Shown: positions 57,618 to 64,000 of the stretch, piece after piece | Position numbering within the stretch: the first letter of the stretch is position 1 | Layout of the letters: each line of letters starts with the position of its first letter | From: Actinomycetota bacterium | GTDB lineage: Bacteria; Actinomycetota; Actinomycetes; S36-B12 | DNA length: 64,000 nucleotides | Reading direction: 5' to 3' | Assembly (NCBI GenBank): GCA_016717115.1 | Contig: JADKGE010000001.1 | Location: forward strand, 248,001-312,000 | Program-made: the position numbers and the translations under genes | Notes under the pieces: generated by a model | The model's database searches: none | Told to the model about the DNA's origin: nothing | Seen by the model: the letters and a program-made list of their open reading frames with translations, nothing else

Positions 57618-58868
57618 ATGTCTGATCCTCTGGCTCGCGAAGCACGCCGTCGGCTCGTCCGGATTCCGGTCCCGCCCGGCGTCGACGGCCCGACCGCGCT
57701 CCTGCCGCACCTGGTCGCCGCGCTCGACGGCTCCGGTCCCGCCGTGGCGCCGATTCCGACCGTCACGACGCAGGTGTCGAACGAGTACGTGACCTCCCTG
57801 CTTCGCGCCGTTCGTGCGGATGAGTCCGCCGGGCCGCTGGAGGCCGATGACGTCGCCGTGGTGATGGCCACGTCCGGGTCGACGGGCGAGCCGAGGGGGG
57901 TGCTGCTCACGGCCGGACAGCTCACCGCCCTGACGACAGTCGTCAACGGTCCCGGTCGACGCCCCCAGTGGATCGCGGCACTGCCCGTCACGTCGATGGG
58001 CGGTCTCAACGTGCTCGTCCGGGCCATCGCGACGGACCGGCCCCCCATCGCGCTGCCGAGCCTGGGCGGCGCGCAGCCGTTCACCCCACGCGCCTTCCAC
58101 GCGGCCGTCGAGGCGGCGGCGGGAGCGAGCGACGACGTCCGCGTCTCCCTCGTCCCTGCGCAGTTGGCCCGACTCCTGGCCGACGACGCTGGGATCGCGG
58201 CCCTTCGCGGCTGCGCGAGCGTCCTTGTCGGCGGGGGCGCCACCCGCGAGTCGCTTCGCACGACGGCCGAGGATCTCGAGGTCCGCATCACCAGCACCTA
58301 CGGAGCCACCGAGACCTCGGGGGGCTGCGTGTTCGACGGGTTCCCGCTGCCCGGCGTGGTGGTCTCGGTGGCGTCGGAGGCGCCAGGGACACCCGGCATC
58401 CTCACCATCGCCGGGCCGAGCGTCGCGTCGGGCTACCGCGGCGAACCGGCCGCGACCGGCGAGCGGTTCGGCCCGCGCGGCTTCATCACGAGTGACCTCG
58501 GGACGGTGGCGGCCGACGGACGGGTCACGGTGATCGGCCGCGCCGACGACATCGTCGTGATCAAGGGCACGAACGTGTCCCCGGGTGCCGTGGAAAGGGT
58601 CATCTCCGACCTGCCCGACGTCGTTGCCGCAGCGGCGGTGGTGACGGCCGGACCGGAGGGCGAGCCCATCGTCGCCGCGTTCATCGAGGTCCGCGATGGG
58701 GCCGCTGGCGTCTCGACCAGCGCCGCTGCCGCGGTGGTCTCCGCCCTCGGCACGGCGGCTCGACCAGCGGCGATCACCGAGGTTGCCCACCTGCCGCATC
58801 TGCCCAACGGCAAGGTTGATCGCCGGCTCCTCGTGGGGTGGGCCCGAGACCGCGAGGGGTTGTCGTAG
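57618..58868 (+). CDS. menE: o-Succinylbenzoate-CoA ligase
   Basis: An ANL-superfamily ligase that activates o-succinylbenzoate with ATP and CoA; 416 residues. The P-loop is MATSGSTGEPRGV, then STYGATETSGGC, the ITSDLG hinge and the C-terminal catalytic lysine in NGKVDRRLL. It is compact, as in actinobacteria. ATG at 57618 is set by the -10 box. menA follows in 2 nt. Confidence 0.93.
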   Translation: MSDPLAREARRRLVRIPVPPGVDGPTALLPHLVAALDGSGPAVAPIPTVTTQVSNEYVTSLLRAVRADESAGPLEADDVAVVMATSGSTGEPRGVLLTAGQLTALTTVVNGPGRRPQWIAALPVTSMGGLNVLVRAIATDRPPIALPSLGGAQPFTPRAFHAAVEAAAGASDDVRVSLVPAQLARLLADDAGIAALRGCASVLVGGGATRESLRTTAEDLEVRITSTYGATETSGGCVFDGFPLPGVVVSVASEAPGTPGILTIAGPSVASGYRGEPAATGERFGPRGFITSDLGTVAADGRVTVIGRADDIVVIKGTNVSPGAVERVISDLPDVVAAAAVVTAGPEGEPIVAAFIEVRDGAAGVSTSAAAAVVSALGTAARPAAITEVAHLPHLPNGKVDRRLLVGWARDREGLS

Positions 58869-58870
58869 CT

Positions 58871-59746
58871 GTGGCGACCGCAGCGCAGTGGCTCGAGGGC
58901 GCGCGCCCTCGCACGCTGCCGGCCGCGATCGCACCGGTGGCCGTGGGTGCTGGACTCGCAGCCAACGCCGGATCGTTCATCCTCGTCCGCGTGCTGCTGG
59001 CGCTCGTCGTCTCCGTAGCGCTCCAGATCGGCGTCAACTACGCCAATGACTACAGCGACGGGATCAAGGGCACCGATGCCGCTCGCGTGGGCCCGGTCCG
59101 ACTCGTGGGACAGGGCCTCGCGCCGGCTGCCCGGGTACGGGGGGCTGCCTTCGCGTCGTTCGCGGTCGCGGCGGTGTGCGGACTGGCGCTCGTGCTCGTC
59201 ACGGCGCAGTGGTGGCTGCTGCTCGTCGGCGTCGCGAGCATCGCTGCCGCCTGGCTGTACACGGGCGGCCCGCGCCCCTACGGCTACGCGGGTCTGGGTG
59301 AGGTGTTCGTCTTCGTGTTCTTCGGCATCGTGCCCGTGGTCGGAACGGCCTACGTGCAGACACTCACGATCACCGCACCGGACATCATTGCGTCTGTCGG
59401 GGTCGGTCTACTGGCCTGTGCCATCCTCGTGACGAACAACCTGCGTGACATCCCGGGTGACTCCGCGGTCGGGAAGGTGACGTTGGCGGTGCGCCTCGGC
59501 GATCGGCGCACCCGCCACCTGTACGCCGTGCTCGTGACCGCGTCCTTCGTCGTCCCCGTGGCCCTGGCCGCGCTGATCTCGCCCTGGGTCCTGCTGGCCT
59601 CGACCACCGCGGTGCTCGCGATCGCACCCCTGAGGGTGGTTCTGGGCGGCGCCGGCGGGCGGGCGCTCATCCCAGCGCTCAAGGAGACCGGACTGCTACT
59701 GCTTGTCTACGGCCTCGTGCTCGGACTGGTCCTGGCCCTCGCCTGA
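58871..59746 (+). CDS. menA: 1,4-Dihydroxy-2-naphthoate polyprenyltransferase
   Basis: A UbiA-superfamily membrane enzyme that attaches the polyprenyl chain to DHNA; 291 residues with about eight helices. The first Asp-rich motif is NYANDYSDGIKGTD and the second is DIPGDSAVGKVTLAVRLGD. The GTG at 58871 follows the menE stop by 2 nt. Its 3' end overlaps the DUF4229 gene by 51 bp on the opposite strand. Confidence 0.92.
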   Translation: MATAAQWLEGARPRTLPAAIAPVAVGAGLAANAGSFILVRVLLALVVSVALQIGVNYANDYSDGIKGTDAARVGPVRLVGQGLAPAARVRGAAFASFAVAAVCGLALVLVTAQWWLLLVGVASIAAAWLYTGGPRPYGYAGLGEVFVFVFFGIVPVVGTAYVQTLTITAPDIIASVGVGLLACAILVTNNLRDIPGDSAVGKVTLAVRLGDRRTRHLYAVLVTASFVVPVALAALISPWVLLASTTAVLAIAPLRVVLGGAGGRALIPALKETGLLLLVYGLVLGLVLALA

Positions 59747-60067
59747 CGCGGCAGGTGGCTGGCTCTCGTCCGGAACGGCACCGCCATCGGCCGATGGCTC
59801 GTCCTCGTCCTCGGCCCGGGCCGACTCCTCGATCCGAGCGTTGATCCGCCCGAAGAACCGGCCGGCCGCGACGCCCACCCGCCCCCTCTGGCGATCGAGC
59901 ACGACGATGCTGATCGCCCCGGAGATGAGGATGGCCGATGCGGCGGCCCACAACCCGTGGATGGGGGTGAGGAACTCGAACAGCACCCAGACGGCGACGA
60001 ACAGTGCCACGCGCAGGAGGGTGTACACGATGATCGCCAGCGCGGTGCCGCGCTCCTTCTGTGCCAC
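59696..60067 (-). CDS. DUF4229-type small membrane protein
   Basis: A 123-residue protein with two hydrophobic segments (IIVYTLLRVALFVAVWVLF; GLWAAASAILISGAISIVVL) and a DRQRGRVGVAAGRFFGRINARI motif typical of actinobacterial DUF4229. The C-terminal ~45 residues are acidic and disordered, and partly encoded opposite menA. GTG at 60067 has TACCTT 6 nt upstream. Function unknown. Confidence 0.7.
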   Translation of the reverse strand: MAQKERGTALAIIVYTLLRVALFVAVWVLFEFLTPIHGLWAAASAILISGAISIVVLDRQRGRVGVAAGRFFGRINARIEESARAEDEDEPSADGGAVPDESQPPAASGEGQDQSEHEAVDKQ

Positions 60068-60073
60068 GGGCCT

Positions 60074-60079
60074 AAGGTA
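60074..60079 (-). promoter_or_regulatory. -10 box of a leaderless promoter (DUF4229 gene)
   Basis: TACCTT on the minus strand ends 6 nt before the GTG at 60067. Confidence 0.4.
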
Positions 60080-60125
60080 CGCCGAGGTTGTCGACGGCCC
60101 GGGGTGCGGGGGCACGGCGGTGGCC

Positions 60126-60131
60126 TAGGCT
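60126..60131 (+). promoter_or_regulatory. -10 box of the PLDc_N-like gene
   Basis: TAGGCT, 24 nt before the ATG at 60156. Here a normal leader with GGGAGG follows. Confidence 0.4.
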
Positions 60132-60155
60132 GACAGGGTCACGCGAGGGAGGTAG

Positions 60156-60470
60156 ATGATGCTGAGGGTTGCCGGGGTGCTGTTCGCCGTCGCCTTGTAC
60201 ATCTACTTCATCATCGACGTCCTGCGCACGCCCCGGGGCGACACCCGGTCGCTGCCCAAGTACGTGTGGCTGCTCCTGGTCATCGTCCTCCCGCTCCTCG
60301 GCGGCCTCTTCTGGCTGGCGCTCGGCAGGGTATGGCCCTCCCCCGGTACCCGCTTCGGTCGCAAGCGCGGTCCGATCGCACCCGACGACGATCCAAAGTT
60401 CCTCAAGCAGATCGCCGACGAGGCGTGGGTGAAGAAGATGCAGCGCCGCCGAGACGAACCGTCCGGCTGA
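60156..60470 (+). CDS. PLDc_N-domain small membrane protein
   Basis: A 104-residue protein with two transmembrane helices (about 3-22 and 38-57) resembling the PLDc_N (phospholipase D nuclease N-terminal-like) domain, with LPKYVWLLLVIVLPLLGGLFWLALG. A charged C-terminus follows (KFLKQIADEAWVKKMQRRRDE). Role unknown. GGGAGG precedes the ATG; 60159 is an alternative ATG. Confidence 0.75.
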   Translation: MMLRVAGVLFAVALYIYFIIDVLRTPRGDTRSLPKYVWLLLVIVLPLLGGLFWLALGRVWPSPGTRFGRKRGPIAPDDDPKFLKQIADEAWVKKMQRRRDEPSG

Positions 60471-60508
60471 CCGACACTGCGGGGACTGGCCGAACGGCGC
60501 TGCCGTGA

Positions 60509-61474
60509 CTAGGTGCCGGCGTAGGAGTGCAGGCTGTTGACGAAGATGTTGACGCCGAAGTAGTTGATGATGAAGGCGGCCCAGCCCGCGATCACGATCC
60601 AGGACGCGCGGTCACCGCGCCAGCCGGCCGTCGAGCGAGCGTGCAGGTAGGCGGCGAAGACGACCCAGGTGATGAAGGCCCAGGTCTCCTTCGGGTCCCA
60701 GCCCCAGTAGCGGCCCCACGCGTTCTCCGCCCAGATGGCCCCAGCGACGACGGCGAACGTCCAGAGCGGGAAGGTGAAGGCGATCGTGCGATTGGTCATC
60801 GTCTGGAGCTTCTCGCTGCTCGGCACCCTGGCCGCCCAGCCCGTCACGTCGGCGCCCCCGGCCTTGCGCTCGAGTCGACTCCGCACGAGCGAGAGTCCAG
60901 CGGTGGCCGCCGCCAGTGTGAAGGCCCCTGCGCAGATGATGGCGGCAGACACGTGGATGACGAGCCAGTACGACTTGAGGGCCGGCACGAGCTGCGCGGC
61001 CTCGGTGTACAGGACGGTGACCGCCATGCCGAGCGTCAGCAGCGCCGGGATGACCACGAACAGGCCGAGCCAGCGAAGATCGCGGCCGATCGACATCGCC
61101 AGGAAGACACCGAGGATTCCGAGCGCCGCCGTGATCGAGAACTCGTACATGTTGCCCCAGGGCACTCGCCCCGCCCAGATGCCGCGGAGCACCACGCCGA
61201 GCAGGAGCGTGAAGAAGGCGAGCCAGGTCAGCGACATGCCGATGTTGGCGGCGCGGCGCCCGGGCTCGAGCGGCACCTCAGCGGGCGGCTCCGGCCGGTC
61301 GATCACGACGGTGGAGCCGGCTGACTGCAGAACGTCGACCCGCTGCGGGAGGGCCGCGGTCCGGCGGCGACCGAGGGCGAACGACACGGCGAACGACACC
61401 ATGGCGATCGACAGAACGATCATCGTTGCGTAGACCGCAGCGTTGCTCGCCTGCGCGAGTTCGATGCTCGTCAT
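60509..61474 (-). CDS. ccsB: Cytochrome c biogenesis protein CcsB/ResC
   Basis: The haem-handling subunit of system II cytochrome c maturation, 321 residues with about eight helices. The WWD-type haem motif is WAENAWGRYWGWDPKETWAF, with conserved His in WLVIHVSAAI and YLHARST. It works with ResB to export and attach haem. ATG at 61474 overlaps the resB stop. Confidence 0.93.
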   Translation of the reverse strand: MTSIELAQASNAAVYATMIVLSIAMVSFAVSFALGRRRTAALPQRVDVLQSAGSTVVIDRPEPPAEVPLEPGRRAANIGMSLTWLAFFTLLLGVVLRGIWAGRVPWGNMYEFSITAALGILGVFLAMSIGRDLRWLGLFVVIPALLTLGMAVTVLYTEAAQLVPALKSYWLVIHVSAAIICAGAFTLAAATAGLSLVRSRLERKAGGADVTGWAARVPSSEKLQTMTNRTIAFTFPLWTFAVVAGAIWAENAWGRYWGWDPKETWAFITWVVFAAYLHARSTAGWRGDRASWIVIAGWAAFIINYFGVNIFVNSLHSYAGT

Positions 61475-63072
61475 CCTGGGTTCCTCTCCGCTGCGGGACC
61501 GTTCGATTCGAGGTGCGTCACCATGGCACGGATGTCATCGGACAGGTCGGCCGCCTCGCTCCGGGCCAGCCCGGCGACCTGCACGAGGGTACCTCCCCCC
61601 GCAGACGGTACGGCCTTGACCCAGATCCGTCGACGTCGCACGAACAAGGACAGCATGAGCCCGCCCAGCGCGACGGCCGCGGCGGCGAGAGTGAGCTCCT
61701 TGCCGGGGTCGTAGGCGATCTGGAAGGACGCCCATCGCTGGAATCCGGTGAACTCGACCTGGCCCGATCCGTCGGGGAGCGTCCACGTCTCGCCCGGCAG
61801 CAGGGACTCGAGTCCGATCTTCTCCATGCTGGTGGTGTCCAGGCGGTAGACGCTCTGCGGCGTGCCCGCGTCCAGGCCCAGGTCGCCCTTGAACGCCGAC
61901 AGGAACACCGCCGGGTAGTCCGGTCCGGGGAACGTCGAGATGGGTCCGAGCACGTCGTCGAGAGTGGCCGTGGGCAGGAAGAGCCCGTTGAGCCCCAGGG
62001 CTGGCGACGCGTCCGGGATCTTCACGACGCCGCTCGACGTGAAGTTCCCGTCCTGCGGCAGGAAGACGACGGTGTCGTCGAACACGACCGATCCCGTCGA
62101 ATCGCGAACGACGAAGTGGGGCGCATACCCGTGACCCACCAGGAACACCTTCGCGCCGTCGACGGACAGGGGTTCGTTCACCTGGATCGTCGCCGGCTCG
62201 CCGGCGTCGGTCGGCTGGGCGCGATAGGTGACGTCGGCCTGGAACAGGCGCGGAGCGCCCCGCTGCGCCTCACCGCGCTCGAAATCCACGGTGAACGTAT
62301 CGAGGGTGAAGGAAAAGGGGGCGAGGGCGTCGGGGCTGACGAATCGACCGCCACCCCAGGCGTCGTACTGGGTGAGGGTGTTGGAGAAGCCTGAGCCCTC
62401 GCGGACGATGACGTTGCCCTTCCAGCCGAACAGGCCGCCGACGGCGACCGCCACGAGAACGAGGATCAGTGCCAGGTGGAAGACCAGGTTCCCCGTCTCC
62501 CTGGAGTAGCCCTTCTCGGCAGCGACCCAGCAACTGCCGTCGCCGCCGTTCGCCGTGGGGCTCTCGCCCGCACGCACCCGCCAGCGGCGCGAGGCAAGGT
62601 CGTCTCGGGCCGAGGCGAGGACGTCGTCGACATCTCCCGGCACGACGAACTCCTCGGCCATCGGCAGTCTCATGAGCCGGCGAGGCGCCGGCGGCGGTGG
62701 CGCCTTGATGGCCCGCCAGTGCAGGCGGGTGCGCGGGAGGACGCAGCCGATGAGGGAGATGAACAGCAGCAGGTACACCGCCGCGAACCACGGCGAGGAG
62801 TACACGTCGAAGAAGCCGAACCGATCGAGCACGGGCCCGGAGGTCGGGTTGTCGGCCAGCCACTGGTCGACGCGCAGGGGGTTGGTGCCGCGCTGAGGCA
62901 GCACCGATCCCGGGATGCTCGCGAGGGCGAGGAGGAAGAGCAGGATCAGGGCCGTGCGCATGCTGGTCAGCTGGCGCCACATCCACCGCAGCAGCCCGAC
63001 CGAGCCGAGAGGGGGCAGGGCCGGCTCGTCGACCGGACCGACGTCACGCCGATCGTCGGTGAGGTTGCTCAT
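61471..63072 (-). CDS. resB: Cytochrome c biogenesis protein ResB
   Basis: The partner of CcsB, 533 residues. The N-terminal helices (MRTALILLFLLALASIPGS) and the large extracytoplasmic domain between are typical, with a final helix near residue 465-485. It starts 16 nt after ccdA. The ATG at 63072 is the first start. Confidence 0.92.
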   Translation of the reverse strand: MSNLTDDRRDVGPVDEPALPPLGSVGLLRWMWRQLTSMRTALILLFLLALASIPGSVLPQRGTNPLRVDQWLADNPTSGPVLDRFGFFDVYSSPWFAAVYLLLFISLIGCVLPRTRLHWRAIKAPPPPAPRRLMRLPMAEEFVVPGDVDDVLASARDDLASRRWRVRAGESPTANGGDGSCWVAAEKGYSRETGNLVFHLALILVLVAVAVGGLFGWKGNVIVREGSGFSNTLTQYDAWGGGRFVSPDALAPFSFTLDTFTVDFERGEAQRGAPRLFQADVTYRAQPTDAGEPATIQVNEPLSVDGAKVFLVGHGYAPHFVVRDSTGSVVFDDTVVFLPQDGNFTSSGVVKIPDASPALGLNGLFLPTATLDDVLGPISTFPGPDYPAVFLSAFKGDLGLDAGTPQSVYRLDTTSMEKIGLESLLPGETWTLPDGSGQVEFTGFQRWASFQIAYDPGKELTLAAAAVALGGLMLSLFVRRRRIWVKAVPSAGGGTLVQVAGLARSEAADLSDDIRAMVTHLESNGPAAERNPG

Positions 63073-63088
63073 CGCTCGCTCCGCGCGT

Positions 63089-63838
63089 TCACAGCGGCGT
63101 CTCGAAGCCCGGGATCTGCACCCGCAGCCACACCGTGAAGTCGGTCCACAGGCCGGTGACCAGCAGCAGGCCGACCAGGATCAGCATGCCGCCACCGATG
63201 CGCATGACCCACACGTAGTGCCGCCGCACCCATCCGATTGCGCCGGCCATCCGGCTGAAGGCGAGCGCAAGCAGCACGAAGGGCAGCCCGAGGCCCAGGC
63301 AGTACACGAACGACAGGATCGCCCCGCGCAGCGCGCTCGCCTCCGTGAAGGCCAGGCTCTGCACCGCCGCGAGGGTGGGCCCGATGCAGGGGGACCAGCC
63401 GATGCCGAACACGATCCCCAGCAGGGTGGCGCCAGCCACGCCCCACTTCGGCGCCATGTGGATCGTGTACTCGCGCTGGAGCCCGGGGATCAGGCCGATG
63501 AAGGCCAGCCCCATGGCGATGACGACGACCCCCAGGACACGGTTGATGATGTCGGCGTACTCCAGGAGGAACGCCCCGGCGCTGCCGAACAGCGCGCCGT
63601 ACGAGACGAACACGAGGCTGAACCCGAGGACGAACAGCAGGCTGCCCGCGAGCACCTGGCCGCGCTTGCCCTTGACGTCGGCCAGCTCGGCTCCCGTCAG
63701 GCCGGTGATGTAGGAGACGTAGCCGGGCGCCAGGGGCAGGACGCACGGGCTGAGGAAGGCGACGATGCCGGCCGCGAACGCGATCGGGACTGCCGCCCAC
63801 AGGGCCCCGCTCGACACGGTCTCCACCAGCGAGTCCAC
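63089..63838 (-). CDS. ccdA: Thiol-disulphide transporter CcdA
   Basis: A DsbD-like membrane protein that passes reductant across the membrane to ResA; 249 residues with six helices. It includes FLSPCVLPLAPGYVSYITG and GIGWSPCIGPTLAAV, which carry the redox Cys pair. GTG at 63838 overlaps the resA stop by one base (TAGTG). Confidence 0.94.
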   Translation of the reverse strand: MDSLVETVSSGALWAAVPIAFAAGIVAFLSPCVLPLAPGYVSYITGLTGAELADVKGKRGQVLAGSLLFVLGFSLVFVSYGALFGSAGAFLLEYADIINRVLGVVVIAMGLAFIGLIPGLQREYTIHMAPKWGVAGATLLGIVFGIGWSPCIGPTLAAVQSLAFTEASALRGAILSFVYCLGLGLPFVLLALAFSRMAGAIGWVRRHYVWVMRIGGGMLILVGLLLVTGLWTDFTVWLRVQIPGFETPL

Positions 63839-64000
63839 TATGCGCCCTTCTCCGCCAACAAGGGCTCGAGCATGCCACGTAGTGTCGACTCGCTGACCTT
63901 GCCCAGCGCCCTCGCCGCCACCCGGCCCTGGCTGTCGATCACGACGGTCGAGGGGATGGCCTGCGGCGGCAGGGAGTCCGCGAAGAGCAGTTGGAGTCGT
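63838..64000 (-). CDS. Thioredoxin-like ResA/TlpA, C-terminal part (cut by window end)
   Basis: The last 53 codons of a gene whose start lies beyond 64000. The reading ...QAIPSTVVIDSQGRVAARALG is the thioredoxin-fold region after the redox Cys pair, with the cis-proline IPS. By position it is resA/tlpA, which reduces apocytochrome c. The CxxC motif itself is outside the window. Confidence 0.8.
   Translation of the reverse strand, partial: RLQLLFADSLPPQAIPSTVVIDSQGRVAARALGKVSESTLRGMLEPLLAEKGA

Overview
The window is high-GC actinobacterial DNA. The gene content (L33 with a zinc ribbon, HadA/HadB-type dehydratases, DUF4190, DUF4229 and PLDc_N-type membrane proteins, menaquinone synthesis, system II cytochrome c maturation) and many apparently leaderless genes fit an Actinomycetia-like Actinomycetota member. 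I cannot place it to order. No rRNA, CRISPR array, insertion sequence or prophage is visible. It is a core-genome region with some unusual accessory features.

Layout. At 0-2.3 kb are a secreted serine hydrolase and a DUF4190 membrane protein. From 2.3 to 25.4 kb, mostly on the minus strand, lies the conserved transcription/translation block tRNA-Thr, tRNA-Met, rpmG, hadA, hadB, murB, (aminotransferase on the plus strand), tRNA-Trp, secE, nusG, rplK, rplA, then rplJ, rplL, rpoB, rpoC. A complete branched-chain-type ABC transporter (livG, F, H, M, K) and a secreted alpha/beta hydrolase sit between rplA and rplJ. At 25.4-28.2 kb are a short-chain dehydrogenase, agmatine deiminase, tRNA-Tyr and a YajQ-family protein. 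At 28.1-32.5 kb korAB (2-oxoacid:ferredoxin oxidoreductase) is divergent from a three-gene set of small NuoB-, NuoC- and NuoI-like proteins. RarD (32.5 kb) follows. The full 14-gene complex I operon nuoA-N (50.0 to 34.5 kb, minus strand) ends in a polyprenyl diphosphate synthase gene. At 50.0-59.7 kb are the menaquinone genes (menG, F, D, C, B, E, A). They are interrupted by a TetR-ACT-GNAT three-domain protein. The window closes with two small membrane proteins and the cytochrome c maturation genes ccsB/resC, resB, ccdA and a truncated resA/tlpA.

The second half forms one respiratory theme. Chorismate goes to menaquinone (Men enzymes plus the prenyl side-chain synthase), NADH is oxidised by complex I onto that quinone, and haem is attached to cytochromes c by the Res/Ccs system. 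KorAB would make reduced ferredoxin, and the adjacent NuoB/C/I paralogues may give it a route to the quinone pool.

Most notable observations: (i) single-base deletions break rpoC and nuoF, probably sequence errors; (ii) a TetR-ACT-GNAT fusion; (iii) korAB with a minimal NuoBCI module; (iv) LivM carries a 54-bp tandem repeat in an extracytoplasmic loop; (v) two long hairpins of one apparent family; (vi) a repeated -10 box (TAnnnT) placed 6-7 nt before start codons, implying leaderless mRNAs, including a tight divergent menB/menE pair; (vii) a CRP-like site at the start of the nuo operon.
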